A stretch of DNA of 64,000 bases from G963662605 sp963667005 (GTDB lineage: Bacteria > Bacteroidota > Ignavibacteria > Ignavibacteriales > Ignavibacteriaceae): NCBI GenBank assembly GCA_963667005.1, contig OY762937.1:186001-250000 (forward strand). Reading direction: 5' to 3'. Both the position numbers and the translations under genes were made by a program. Below, piece by piece: positions 1-9,011 of this stretch. The notes below the pieces were generated by a model. The model did no database searches. It saw nothing but the letters and a program-made list of their open reading frames with translations, and had not been told where the DNA came from. Position 1 is the first letter of the stretch; the number at the start of each line of letters is the position of its first letter.

Positions 1-123
1 TCCTTCGGAGCTGTTCACATCTTTTTGAACCTGCGCGAATACCGGCGATAATAGCGTAAATAATAAGAATACTACTACCGGCAGGAATGATTGCAATCTA
101 TTTTTTCCATTATTAAAAAACAT
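1..123 (-). CDS. 5' end of an exported protein (cut by window edge)
   Basis: Reading the minus strand from ATG at 123 gives about 41 codons with no stop before the window edge. The product starts with a short basic region (NGKNRLQS), then a hydrophobic stretch (FLPVVVFLLFTLLSP) and a likely signal-peptidase site after VFA, followed by QVQKDVNSSEG. It is therefore probably a secreted or periplasmic protein. It lies 50 bp downstream of the preceding minus-strand gene with no visible terminator between, so it is probably the last gene seen here of the long operon starting near 12126. The function cannot be told from this fragment. Confidence 0.65.
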   Translation of the reverse strand, partial: MFFNNGKNRLQSFLPVVVFLLFTLLSPVFAQVQKDVNSSEG

Positions 124-173
124 CGTTATGCTTTCGATTTTTTTTCTGAAACTATTCTAGACTTTTCAACTAA

Positions 174-1151
174 TTAATTGCTTTTACTTTGGGCAGCAAT
201 GGCAATATGAAAATTGTAATATCTATCCATATACTGTATCAATACTTTAACAAAAGCCCTGGCGAACTTTTCAGTATTCGCGTCACTGTCACGGATTTCC
301 TTTTTATTTGTCTCTACCTGAATACCGTCAATTGTGCCGCCCGATGCCGAACCATGCCGGTTCAGACTGTATCCTCCCCGAAAATATGATTCTTCTCCCG
401 GGGCAGGATGAGCAGGCGACGGGACTGCGGGATATCCGGCTTCCTCAAGCATTTCACCAAGACTATTGTTCCCCCTCACCAGTTCCGAGAAGCGAATCTG
501 CTTTTGGTGTGAGAAAATCAAATTTCGCATGCTGCTCTTCTCAATAAACATGTCATCATCAAGATCAGCATCGGTCAACGCGAGTTCTTCAGCATCCAGT
601 AAATAACCAAGCTCAACATACTGTGCATCATGGTTGTGTGCATGGATATCCAAATATAGACCTTTTTTAAATTCGTTATATACTTGTTCCTTTGCACTAT
701 CTATAAAAGAGTGGTAGTCATCCCACACGGTTTCCGCGATTGAGTTTCCCATCGCGGCCTCTTCTATTTCGCGGTTTACATCAACTTTTCTGCGCTTCAT
801 ATGATTAACCACAAGAAACGGAACCTTTCCGGTCATCTCAAAAAAAGCTTCACGTATTGCATATCCGAGTTTTTGCGTTCCCGCGTCTGCTTTTGTGTGA
901 ACCTCACCACCCGACCTATCGGGAATAAAATCCGGGCCTTTTTCGCCATCATGAGGTACAGAAAGAATTATGGGAAGATTTCCCGGTATATATTCAACAT
1001 AACCGTTTTTACTTGATACCCCATTATCCGGCAGTGTCTGCTGTCCGCAGGTAAAACCGGATAATAGGATAAGAAAAATCGAAATTCCCTTCACGAAACC
1101 AAAGTGTAATTCAGAGTTTATTTCTCTGAAGAGAATACGGACATGTAACAT
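174..1151 (-). CDS. N-formylglutamate amidohydrolase-like lipoprotein
   Basis: Resembles the FGase family (zinc amidohydrolases related to M14 carboxypeptidases) that hydrolyse N-formyl- or N-acyl-glutamate-type amides. Candidate metal/active-site positions are H67 in SVPHDG, DVNR at 124-127, DIHAH with H170 and H172, and a late QVETNKKEIR segment matching the family's Q(I/V)E motif. The N-terminus has a hydrophobic stretch ending in a lipobox-like SGFTC (Cys35), so the enzyme is probably a lipoprotein facing the periplasm or cell surface. Cytoplasmic histidine-pathway FGases are not exported, so a catabolic role on external substrate is more likely. The first ATG at 1151 lacks a clear ribosome site; a GTG at 1094 would give a tidier lipoprotein signal (MKGISIFLILLSGFTC). 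The gene starts 2 bp after the preceding one. Substrate is inferred only from the operon. Confidence 0.8.
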   Translation of the reverse strand: MLHVRILFREINSELHFGFVKGISIFLILLSGFTCGQQTLPDNGVSSKNGYVEYIPGNLPIILSVPHDGEKGPDFIPDRSGGEVHTKADAGTQKLGYAIREAFFEMTGKVPFLVVNHMKRRKVDVNREIEEAAMGNSIAETVWDDYHSFIDSAKEQVYNEFKKGLYLDIHAHNHDAQYVELGYLLDAEELALTDADLDDDMFIEKSSMRNLIFSHQKQIRFSELVRGNNSLGEMLEEAGYPAVPSPAHPAPGEESYFRGGYSLNRHGSASGGTIDGIQVETNKKEIRDSDANTEKFARAFVKVLIQYMDRYYNFHIAIAAQSKSN

Positions 1152-1153
1152 GT

Positions 1154-1696
1154 TTAGAAAGCTTCCTTTAATGGAGTTAAAGCATCAGCCATTTTTCCGA
1201 TAACTTCAATCGGAATATTCTTTTTAGCTGCAATGTGAGTAAAGAGCTGGTCTTCATCACCTTGTTTTACTACAACCATAAGGCTGCTTGCATTCGCTGC
1301 CATCTGGCACAAATCATCCGACTGAGCACCTCTGCGGGCTTTTCCGCCTAAATGGAGCATAACAATTTTGATGCCTTTAGATTTAGCAGCTTTAATAATT
1401 TTATCAACTCTTTCCAATTCTTTTTCGCGGCTGATACCGGCAGCGCCAAGTCCTTTTGAGCTGAAACCGGGAACGATAATAAGCGTTTTAATTCCGCCAA
1501 GTTCTGATTCGGTAGCAAGGTTTGATACTTTATAATTGAGGTTAAGTTTCTTGAGTAATGTACCCGCTAAACTTACATCTGCGCTCTGACCTGCTGAAGT
1601 AACAAGAATCGGCTGAGCAAATTTTCCGGCTGCAGGGCTTTTAGCAAAAGCAACCATTGAAATACAGATAAATACGAACAATGCAAATTTTTTCAT
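1154..1696 (-). CDS. Small periplasmic protein, DUF6305-like
   Basis: 180 residues with a clean signal peptide (MKKFALFVFICISMVAFA). The mature part alternates beta-strand and helix: PILVTSAGQS opens it, followed by IKTLIIVPGFSSKGLGAAG, IKIVMLHLGGKARRG and a C-terminal lysine-rich helix ending LKEAF. This matches my memory of a family named DUF6305, of unknown function; I could not check this. The fold looks Rossmann- or flavodoxin-like. It is encoded between the aspartoacylase-like and FGase-like genes in an operon with a DctM-like permease that lacks an obvious solute-binding protein. A role as a periplasmic binding or accessory partner is possible but unproven. Confidence 0.75.
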   Translation of the reverse strand: MKKFALFVFICISMVAFAKSPAAGKFAQPILVTSAGQSADVSLAGTLLKKLNLNYKVSNLATESELGGIKTLIIVPGFSSKGLGAAGISREKELERVDKIIKAAKSKGIKIVMLHLGGKARRGAQSDDLCQMAANASSLMVVVKQGDEDQLFTHIAAKKNIPIEVIGKMADALTPLKEAF

Positions 1697-1713
1697 TTTA
1701 TTCTCTTTCTTGA

Positions 1714-2835
1714 TTAATGTAAATAATGTCCAACATCATTGGTTGTTACCTCCTCATAGGAAGGTATGTTTGAATACTTAATTTGTTTCTCGGGAAACTT
1801 ATCGTTGTAGGCATTGAGAATTGCTGATATGCCTGCAAGATGTCTCGCGACTCTTACCTTCAAAGGATAACCGTTCTCTTCATCGTAGGTAATTCTGAAA
1901 TTCGCGGTCTTCTTTGCCTTGGCATAAAATCTGTCAACGCCATGTGTGATAAGATCAGCGTCTGTCTTTCCACGAAGCCTGCCCTGAATCGGGTTGCTGG
2001 TTTCCATAAGGAACGGTAGAACTCTTGAACTATCGCCCCATTCTCTATGACTCAGGCCACGGAAATTTTTCGGAGAAACTTCAAGAGCATAGGTAAGCGA
2101 ATTCATTTCCAATTCCAGAATTGCACCCGCGCTTATATCCTGGCATTTCTCATGTCCGATTATAGCATTGATGATTGGAATTTCCGGTGCTGCTTCATGA
2201 AGATCGAACGCCACATCAACATTTTCTGTTTTAATCAGATTAAGTATCGCATAACCGACGCGCTCGCAGAAATTTCCGTTTACTCTGCCGGGATATGATC
2301 TATTGAGATTACGGGTTTCGAATCCGGATAGACTCTGTCCGCTCGGATAGTGCATATATACCAGCGGATCAGGCCATTGGTCAAGAGGATTTGAAACACG
2401 CGAACCAGATCTGAATTGGCGCGCTCCGTGACGGCTGTTAATTACAAAATATTCCGGAAGCCCTTCTAACGGATCGGTGCAGGTAAAGCCGCTGCCACAA
2501 GCCTGAGGAAGGATAATAAACTTACCGGCTTCAACCTTTAGATTTTCAAGCAACACGAATGCAGACATATAACCGGCAGACTCATTCGGATGTGTTCCAC
2601 CTAAAACAAGGACCGTGGCGCCCGGATTTTTACTATCAAAGAAGTAAATCGGAGTATCACCACTTGTGCCTTTGAGTGAAGCACAGTATGCCGAAAGAGA
2701 AGTCTTTTTTGTTAAACCGGATGATGGATAAACAACATCCGGTTTTTTCATCTGCATAAATTCAGTAGAAGCGATTGCAGTTAATACGATAGCAATTACC
2801 AGAAATACAACTGCAACAATTTGATTTTTTTTCAT
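1714..2835 (-). CDS. Succinylglutamate desuccinylase/aspartoacylase-like amidohydrolase, membrane-anchored
   Basis: Zinc-dependent amidohydrolase of the AstE/AspA branch of the M14-like fold; family members remove acyl groups from N-acyl-glutamate or N-acyl-aspartate. Visible catalytic features are GGTHPNESAG (zinc ligands H82 and E85), NLNR (176-179, substrate carboxylate arginine) and FDLHEA (third zinc ligand H213). Residues 6-22 form one hydrophobic segment without a convincing cleavage site, so the enzyme is probably anchored in the inner membrane with its active site in the periplasm. A Cys-containing insert lies around residues 112-120. It sits 38 bp after the secreted repeat gene and 17 bp before the DUF6305-like gene. 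The exact acyl-amino-acid substrate is unknown; the exported location differs from the cytosolic arginine-pathway enzyme. Confidence 0.8.
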   Translation of the reverse strand: MKKNQIVAVVFLVIAIVLTAIASTEFMQMKKPDVVYPSSGLTKKTSLSAYCASLKGTSGDTPIYFFDSKNPGATVLVLGGTHPNESAGYMSAFVLLENLKVEAGKFIILPQACGSGFTCTDPLEGLPEYFVINSRHGARQFRSGSRVSNPLDQWPDPLVYMHYPSGQSLSGFETRNLNRSYPGRVNGNFCERVGYAILNLIKTENVDVAFDLHEAAPEIPIINAIIGHEKCQDISAGAILELEMNSLTYALEVSPKNFRGLSHREWGDSSRVLPFLMETSNPIQGRLRGKTDADLITHGVDRFYAKAKKTANFRITYDEENGYPLKVRVARHLAGISAILNAYNDKFPEKQIKYSNIPSYEEVTTNDVGHYLH

Positions 2836-2873
2836 AACTAATTAACCTTTAGCTCTATCAGCTTCAAACAATA

Positions 2874-5255
2874 TTATTTTACTAAAAGCATTTTTATAAC
2901 ATTAAGATGTGCACCTGCACGCAACTTTGCCAAATACAAACCTGATGGTAAGTTATTTGCATTGAATACAACCTGATGTAAACCTGATTGCATTTGCTGA
3001 CGTGCGAGAACCGCAACTTCTTCACCTGCCGTATTATAAACCGACAGATTAACAAACTGATCTTTATCCAATTCGAAGCGAATCATCGTCGAAGGATTGA
3101 AAGGATTCGGATAGTTCTGATGTAAAGCAAAGCCTTTTGCTTTACCACTAACCTGATCATTAATACCGGTAACCATATTTGTATCAGCAACCGTGATTGT
3201 AGAAAGTGAAGTCACCTGTGCAGATATCGTACGAGGTTCAGCAAGAGTAATAGCTGATTCGGCTCCGGTCTGTGTCCAGTTCCCGCCATTAAGCTGCATT
3301 ACTTTGCCCCAGATTTTTTCACCAAAGGCAAGTCCGTTATCATTTGATGCAGGCCATGACAATGTTACAGTTCTTCCGGCTGCCGGTTGAGATTGAGGCA
3401 CAACTGCCCATGTGCGGTTGATGCTGTTTCTACCATTAATTACAACAGCACTTGATACACCTGCATTTCTGGTAACGACTACCATACCAAGATCATTTGT
3501 GCCGGCAGAGAGTGCTAAGCCAAGTCCGCCAAAATCACTTGCGGCTGTTCCCACGGCGCGTTGAGTTTTTACTGTTCCTTTTACATACGCCGTATCAGTT
3601 TCGCCGGCCAACGCACCGTTTTCACCAAGTGTTAAAATGTGTCCGTTGGTCGTGAGTGATGAAGCTCCTGCTTCAAAAATAACCGAACCGTTAACCTGAA
3701 CATCAGCACCTAATGCAACACCTTTTGAAGAAGTGACCGTAAGGTTGTTTACCGTAGCAGGATTGGCCGGGAATTCAACATCGGTAGTTGCCTTGCCAAC
3801 GCTGCTTATATAGGACATATTGACCGAGCCGGCGAATGCCGGTGCGGCTGAAAGTGTTCCTAAAGCTCTGCGGATCGTGCTGCCGTTACCCATTGTAAGA
3901 ACTTTATCATCGGCAGAGCCATTGTTATCAAATTGACCTGATGAAAGAGTTAATATTCCCGGAATGGTTCTATCGGCATGCAATGTAACTCCACCGCCAT
4001 TGTAAATACTGACATTGCTTGGGCCATTTGCAGCCGGAAACTCAGCATCTGCAGTTGTCTGAGCTGAGGATTGCCCCGGAGCTCCATACTGTAATATCGC
4101 GGATGGACCGTAAGTAAGGGTGAACGTTCCCAAGTTTAACGTTGCAGTGCCACGAAGTGATAGCGTTCCGTTTACAGTAATGTTGCCACCCAGTGTTTTG
4201 ATTCCTGAACCGCTCAAATACAAATTATTGAATTGTGTTAAAGATGCCGGAAGCGTCTGATCATTTGAACGGGAAAATCTAAGGGTTCCGTGTGTATAAT
4301 CAAAAACCGCCGCTGGAATAGGTGTTGTGCTTGCTACGGAATTGAACTCTCCGCCCTCTTCAAGAACGACTGAGGCTGTCGGATGATATACATTTGTTGT
4401 CGTATTGTTTTGCAGAACACCACCGGAGTGAACCGTGATAGTGCCCGGATTAAAATAGGTTGACGAACCTCCGGTGGCCAGAGTAACAAGGCCGCCGTCC
4501 ATTATTTCAATTCCGCCGATGTTCATACCGTTTGAACTGGTGCTGGTAAGTAATGCTTTTCCATACACAGTCATCTTTCCGATGCGTGGAGGAATTGAAT
4601 CGCTTGAAAGAAGGAAGGTTCCTCTGCGGATATATGAACCGCCACCGCCCATAGTGAATAATGCGCCACTCTGAATAGTTATTGTTCCTGTTTGACCTGT
4701 ACCGCCAAGAGACTTCGACTCCATATCATCAAGACTGTCGAGTAAAAATGTACCTTTTTTAACCTCAAGGCTTGTTCCGAAGGCAAAGCGCATGTTATTC
4801 CTTGCTGTTGCGACAACGCCGGTATCCTTATCAACTATCATTTCAAGAAAAACTGTTGATGTACCAGTTGCAGTATTCCATCCACTCAATGTCTGTTTAA
4901 TCGCCGATCCTGAAAAGATAATTTTTCCACCGGCTGTCCAGGAAGAAAACGCTTTATGTGCTGTCGAAAAAAGGGTGAAATCACCATACACATGAAACAT
5001 ACTGGTCGCGGCTGCAATAACAAGATGTGAACTGGTATCGGCAAACGTGATGCTCCTGCAATAGGCCGCACCGTCATCAATGGTGATGGTATTGTTCGCA
5101 GAAATCAGAACATCGGTTGTCGAATCAGGAATAGTGCTATTACTCCATGTTGAAGCCGACTGCCATGAACCAGACTTTGCGGTAGTAACCTGCGCGTTGA
5201 CGCTGCCGAATGCCAGCAGAATAACGCACCCTAATAATAGAAACATATTCCTCAT
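2874..5255 (-). CDS. Secreted beta-strand-repeat protein with type IX sorting tail
   Basis: About 793 residues with signal peptide (MRNMFLLLGCVILLAFGSVNAQ), then a long Ser/Thr/Gly-rich array of predicted beta strands. It opens with a G8-like segment (SWQSASTWSNSTIPDSTTDV) and ends in a typical sorting domain (NYPNPFNPSTMIRF ... GLYLAKL ... KMLLVK). An in-frame GTG at 5270 is possible, but ATG at 5255 has AAAGG seven bases upstream and is preferred. The middle 400 or so residues share recognisable stretches (VYGDFTL, QTLSGW, GGVTLHA) with the proteins at 32319-36815 and 39720-44411, so this is a reused module. It is probably surface-attached, structural or substrate-binding. No catalytic motif is seen. 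Confidence 0.85.
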   Translation of the reverse strand: MRNMFLLLGCVILLAFGSVNAQVTTAKSGSWQSASTWSNSTIPDSTTDVLISANNTITIDDGAAYCRSITFADTSSHLVIAAATSMFHVYGDFTLFSTAHKAFSSWTAGGKIIFSGSAIKQTLSGWNTATGTSTVFLEMIVDKDTGVVATARNNMRFAFGTSLEVKKGTFLLDSLDDMESKSLGGTGQTGTITIQSGALFTMGGGGSYIRRGTFLLSSDSIPPRIGKMTVYGKALLTSTSSNGMNIGGIEIMDGGLVTLATGGSSTYFNPGTITVHSGGVLQNNTTTNVYHPTASVVLEEGGEFNSVASTTPIPAAVFDYTHGTLRFSRSNDQTLPASLTQFNNLYLSGSGIKTLGGNITVNGTLSLRGTATLNLGTFTLTYGPSAILQYGAPGQSSAQTTADAEFPAANGPSNVSIYNGGGVTLHADRTIPGILTLSSGQFDNNGSADDKVLTMGNGSTIRRALGTLSAAPAFAGSVNMSYISSVGKATTDVEFPANPATVNNLTVTSSKGVALGADVQVNGSVIFEAGASSLTTNGHILTLGENGALAGETDTAYVKGTVKTQRAVGTAASDFGGLGLALSAGTNDLGMVVVTRNAGVSSAVVINGRNSINRTWAVVPQSQPAAGRTVTLSWPASNDNGLAFGEKIWGKVMQLNGGNWTQTGAESAITLAEPRTISAQVTSLSTITVADTNMVTGINDQVSGKAKGFALHQNYPNPFNPSTMIRFELDKDQFVNLSVYNTAGEEVAVLARQQMQSGLHQVVFNANNLPSGLYLAKLRAGAHLNVIKMLLVK

Positions 5256-5277
5256 AGAATTGCCTTTCACTTATATT

Positions 5278-6273
5278 TTACTTAAATATACCTTGCAATT
5301 GCACATAGTTGATGAGTGCATCAGCAGTTTTAACTGATACAGGTCTCACTAATTTCGCGATGGAATCCCTTTCCTCCATGGAAAGAGCTGCCTGTGAACA
5401 AACGCGCACTGTCGTCGCACTGTTAGCCACAGCGGATCTCGACGCATCTGAAAATGTCCTGATCATTGAAGTATTCGGGTTAATGATAACTGCCTTTTTG
5501 CATACCGCATCAAGTTTCTTTTGAAATACTTCCCTTGCAAATCCGTAATGCGTACAACAGAGAGCTGCAAAACAAGTACCTTCATTATTTTTATAACTAT
5601 CCTGAACTTCATCGATATAAAAATCTATCAGATTTGATGTCATGTCACTGGATGGATCAACCTGAATTTCGCTTTCCAGATTCGGGCAAGCCTTGCCTGC
5701 AATAACCGTGGAGTCAATACCATACCGCAAAAGGCTTTGGCGGTATGCATCAGATTGGATTGTTGTTTCTGTTCCGAGAATCAATATCGCTGATTTTGGA
5801 TTTGCCTTCATGCTGTCGGCAATTGCTTTAGCGCCGAACTCAACGATACCCATCACCGGAATTTTTGTCGTTGCAGAAAACCCGGTAAGCGGATACACAA
5901 CAGAAAGGGTGTTGCAGGCTATCAGAATAATATCAGGGCGATACAATTCCTGCATTTTGTAGAGCATACCAGAAAACACATTGGCTTTGGATTTCGCATC
6001 AGGTAATTCATTGTAACGAAAACCTGCCGACGGTAGCGCGTTGCAAAAAGTAATTTCAGTTTTTGCGAATATCTTATTACTCTCAAGAACCGAGTCGATT
6101 CCTGCCACTACCGAAACACCGCCCAAACCTGAATCCGTTATCAATATACGGACGGTGTCTTTCTTCGAAAGCATATCAAGTACATCGCTTGCCTGCGCGG
6201 CTAAATTTCCAACGCCGCAAAACAAAATGCAGAAAAGAGATAACGTGAATATGTGTAAACCTGTTTTTATCAT
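5278..6273 (-). CDS. Exported Asp/Glu racemase family protein (glutamate racemase-like)
   Basis: Belongs to the aspartate/glutamate racemase superfamily, which interconverts D- and L-glutamate with two cysteines. The signature elements are present: DSGLGG (47-52), IACNT with catalytic Cys120, and CCTH with catalytic Cys240. The length (331) exceeds the usual 260-280 because the protein starts with a clear signal peptide (HIFTLSLFCILFCGVGNLAAQA) and ends with a short extension. Ordinary MurI is cytoplasmic and makes D-glutamate for cell wall, so export is unusual. It lies 7 bp upstream of a secreted-protein gene and 5 bp after a tiny membrane-protein gene, within the permease operon. It could racemise D-glutamate released from an external polymer; activity is not proven. 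Confidence 0.85.
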   Translation of the reverse strand: MIKTGLHIFTLSLFCILFCGVGNLAAQASDVLDMLSKKDTVRILITDSGLGGVSVVAGIDSVLESNKIFAKTEITFCNALPSAGFRYNELPDAKSKANVFSGMLYKMQELYRPDIILIACNTLSVVYPLTGFSATTKIPVMGIVEFGAKAIADSMKANPKSAILILGTETTIQSDAYRQSLLRYGIDSTVIAGKACPNLESEIQVDPSSDMTSNLIDFYIDEVQDSYKNNEGTCFAALCCTHYGFAREVFQKKLDAVCKKAVIINPNTSMIRTFSDASRSAVANSATTVRVCSQAALSMEERDSIAKLVRPVSVKTADALINYVQLQGIFK

Positions 6274-6278
6274 ACCGC

Positions 6279-6425
6279 TTACTTGATCAAAAATGTTCGT
6301 AAAATTAACGGGATAATCAACAGAGCATATGCAACTTGAGTCTTCCAGTTTTTTTCTGTAAATAATTCTTTTACTGTGTAAACCAGTAACAGAATAACGA
6401 TACCTATATAAATATAAAATAGCAT
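6279..6425 (-). CDS. Small membrane protein (48 residues)
   Basis: Short open frame filling the gap between the permease and racemase genes: ATG at 6425, TAA at 6279-6281. The product begins MLFYIYIGIVILLLVYTV, then KELFTEKNWKTQ, then a second hydrophobic run AYALLIIPLILRTFLIK. This suggests two short membrane segments joined by a charged loop. An excellent ribosome site (TAAGGAAT) precedes the ATG by about seven bases and overlaps the permease stop codon, which argues strongly for translation. Its position directly after the DctM-like permease suggests an accessory subunit, but it is far too short to be a DctQ (four-helix) subunit. I do not recognise the family. Confidence 0.7.
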   Translation of the reverse strand: MLFYIYIGIVILLLVYTVKELFTEKNWKTQVAYALLIIPLILRTFLIK

Positions 6426-6435
6426 GAACAATTCC

Positions 6436-7704
6436 TTATAAGATTACCGAGCCGATTTGGCGGGCAAACATGATCATTAATACACCGATAACTAATGTTA
6501 TAATAATCGGTACTGTACAGTATTTCAAAATTTTAAAGCTGCTCTTTTCTCCGACAACCTGACCCGAGAAAACCGGCAGAAGCATTGGCGGAGGCATGAG
6601 ATCGCCGACACCGGCAATGAGTGTAAGTCCCGAGGTAACTACGATTTCATTCGTGCCAAGGAACGCGTAAACAAGCGGAACGCCGAATACTGATGAAGCC
6701 GTGAATGCAGAACCAAATGCAGGCAATATTATTGCCATTGCCGGATACAAAAGGCCTTTCGGTAAATCAATAATGGATGTCGCAATATATCCGCGGACAC
6801 CGGTCAACGTCATAATTTGAACAAACATACCAACGCCGACGAGAATGCTTAATATCGGGAGAGATTCTTTCAGCGACTCACGAATTAATTTGTCAATTTT
6901 GAATTTTTCACCTGTTCCATAACCGGCTAACGCGCCGAGCACAAACGTCAGCGGAATGCCGATATCCGGAATGTATTTTGCAAATACGCGGGTGGCAACC
7001 ATTAAGCCGATCACAATAAACATCGGAATGTACATTTTGAATCCGTGTTTCGGATACAGCGTCGAAGGAAGTTTTGCCAGCACCTGCTGAACATCAAATT
7101 TCCGCAGATAGCGTACCCGGAAATAAATAGCGGTAAATATTGCAGCCGGAAAAGTAGCTAATATCAAAGGTTTCTCGAATCCGATGTACGGCATATCCGC
7201 ACCGCCGCCAATGATCATAACCGGAAGGTTGATCGGAGGAGCAATCATGCCAAAGACCGCGGACATTGCAAGAAGAGCTGCAACTGCCGGTACCGGCATA
7301 CCCATTGCGAGTAACGCGGGAGCAACCAACGCTCCCGTTGTTAAAACACATGTTGAAGAAATTCCCGTTAACATACCGGGAAACATGACAAAGAATACCA
7401 TGAGAATCACCAGCAACGTGGGGAATCTGTGCATTCTTGTAATAATAGAATAATTAATCGAAGCCAATGCTCCGGTGGCATTTACTACTTTCATAAAGAT
7501 CATTGCAGTAAACACGATTAATATCGGATCAAGGAACGCGATACTACCTTCAACAAGGTGACGAACCGGGAATCCCTGTCCGCCGGCTAAAGCGCCTAAA
7601 ACTGCGCTCAATGACAAGGCCACACCGGAGGGTAATTTGAATGCAAATACGCCGACAACAAATGTGACTATCAGAACAATTAAAACGAGTAATTCCGTGG
7701 ACAT
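6436..7704 (-). CDS. DctM-like (TRAP large-subunit type) permease of the ion transporter superfamily
   Basis: 422 residues, very hydrophobic with about 11-12 membrane segments. Two inverted halves contain re-entrant-loop motifs (FGMIAPPINLPVMIIGGG in the first, AGVGDLMPPPMLLPVFSGQ in the second) characteristic of DctM and related ion transporter families, which import carboxylates with sodium or proton. TRAP systems normally also need a small DctQ membrane subunit and a DctP binding protein; neither is seen nearby. The neighbours instead are a 48-residue membrane peptide (10 bp downstream), a porin (12 bp upstream), an exported racemase and a DUF6305-like periplasmic protein. It likely imports the end product of this operon, plausibly glutamate or another dicarboxylate; the substrate is inferred. 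Confidence 0.8.
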   Translation of the reverse strand: MSTELLVLIVLIVTFVVGVFAFKLPSGVALSLSAVLGALAGGQGFPVRHLVEGSIAFLDPILIVFTAMIFMKVVNATGALASINYSIITRMHRFPTLLVILMVFFVMFPGMLTGISSTCVLTTGALVAPALLAMGMPVPAVAALLAMSAVFGMIAPPINLPVMIIGGGADMPYIGFEKPLILATFPAAIFTAIYFRVRYLRKFDVQQVLAKLPSTLYPKHGFKMYIPMFIVIGLMVATRVFAKYIPDIGIPLTFVLGALAGYGTGEKFKIDKLIRESLKESLPILSILVGVGMFVQIMTLTGVRGYIATSIIDLPKGLLYPAMAIILPAFGSAFTASSVFGVPLVYAFLGTNEIVVTSGLTLIAGVGDLMPPPMLLPVFSGQVVGEKSSFKILKYCTVPIIITLVIGVLMIMFARQIGSVIL

Positions 7705-7716
7705 TCTGTATACCTG

Positions 7717-9000
7717 TTAGAAAGAAATTTGAAAATCAACCATATATCTGTCAATGCCTAACCTGTCTTCTGATGATGTTATTGCGCCGCCGCCGTCCAT
7801 ATCACGATCATCACCCTTCGGAATAACTCTTGCATAACGCAGCTGAATTGTTGCATTTTTCGAAACAGAATAATATGCCTTAAGCGCCCATTCATCATCC
7901 ATTGAGTTGTAACCATCGTAGTTTTTATATTCGTTCACGTTGGTATACTGGAACTGCACTCTCAACTTGGGCATGAAATACGGGATAACGTAAATTCTTG
8001 AATACCAGATGCGGCAGCCTTCAGGGTTGCGGGTGTTGTACGGATAATCTCCGCCGATATCACCATTAACATATCCGGTTCTCTCACCCCAGAAAAAGCT
8101 CGGGTATGCAGGACTGAACATTTCAATTTTTTTAGTATTTGGGTTATCACCTTCATACGCGGCATACTTGGATTCAACTTTTATTGATTTGAACGGTCCC
8201 CAGGAAAAACGGTATGCCGCTCCGCCCATATAACCGATACCACCTTTTTCCGGTGTACCGTCAGCCGTATGAAATTTCTGATAAGCAAACTCACCAAAAT
8301 ATTCGAGTCTTCCGCCGAAATAGTTTGATGCAATTCCCGTACCGAGGATATAACTATCGTTAAAGGTACCTCTCGGTTTATTCAGAATGTAATACGCCAT
8401 GAGGTCCTGATCGACAACGTTAGCACCGCCCTTTAGTACGTATATTTGATCGCTGCCCGGATCCGGATATAAACCGCTTGCGCTTACGTTCTGTCCTGTT
8501 ATTGCTCCGAAAGCCGTAAGGTCAAACATATCGTATGCGAGATCAACGCGGGCTCCGTCAAACTTATCATTATAATATGATGATTCGCCAAAGCTCATGC
8601 CGTTTCCTATCTGGAATTGCTGCCGTCCCACGCGGACTCTGGTCGCGTCGAAGATAAGAAAATTAGAGCTGTTGATTTCACCATAGATTTGGCTCAAAGC
8701 ATAATGCATGCTTCCTGTGCCTGAGATGTTCCGTGTAGGTGCATTAGGGTTGTCGGTAACTGTTGACAGCTCCGCGTTAAAATTAACGATATCTGAAGCT
8801 CTTGCCGTAACACGCAATCTTCCGTATACGCGGGCATAATTTTCTTTTTCGCGGTTATCCATGCTTCTGTTAAACACATCGCTGTACCACCGCAGACGGA
8901 AATCACCGTCAAATTTAACTTGTGCTCTTACTCCACTTGTATTCAGCAATGAAGCAAAGAGAAATAAAAATAACCAGAAATATTGATTTTTGTTTTTCAT
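7717..9000 (-). CDS. Porin-like outer-membrane beta-barrel protein
   Basis: 427 residues with signal peptide (WLFLFLFASLLNTSGVRAQ) followed by alternating strands rich in Tyr, Phe, Arg and Asp. It ends in a terminal strand with C-terminal Phe (DRYMVDFQISF), the usual recognition signal for barrel insertion. It is a close paralogue of the same-length product at 17014-18297; shared motifs are VRVGRQQF/LRAGRQQF, GMSFGES, YDKFDGARVD, RPRGTFNDSYI and SRIYVIPYFMPKLRVQFQYT. The barrel type resembles alginate-export or phosphate-porin families, though no specific family is certain. It lies 11 bp after a beta-propeller lipoprotein gene, and that pairing is repeated at the second copy. It probably forms a diffusion channel for the polymer fragments handled by this operon. 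Confidence 0.8.
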   Translation of the reverse strand: MKNKNQYFWLFLFLFASLLNTSGVRAQVKFDGDFRLRWYSDVFNRSMDNREKENYARVYGRLRVTARASDIVNFNAELSTVTDNPNAPTRNISGTGSMHYALSQIYGEINSSNFLIFDATRVRVGRQQFQIGNGMSFGESSYYNDKFDGARVDLAYDMFDLTAFGAITGQNVSASGLYPDPGSDQIYVLKGGANVVDQDLMAYYILNKPRGTFNDSYILGTGIASNYFGGRLEYFGEFAYQKFHTADGTPEKGGIGYMGGAAYRFSWGPFKSIKVESKYAAYEGDNPNTKKIEMFSPAYPSFFWGERTGYVNGDIGGDYPYNTRNPEGCRIWYSRIYVIPYFMPKLRVQFQYTNVNEYKNYDGYNSMDDEWALKAYYSVSKNATIQLRYARVIPKGDDRDMDGGGAITSSEDRLGIDRYMVDFQISF

Positions 9001-9011
9001 TTTCTACTCCA

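Noticed and set aside
6279..6425. DctQ subunit of a TRAP transporter
   Set aside because: The product has only 48 residues and at most two membrane segments; DctQ has four and is about three times longer.
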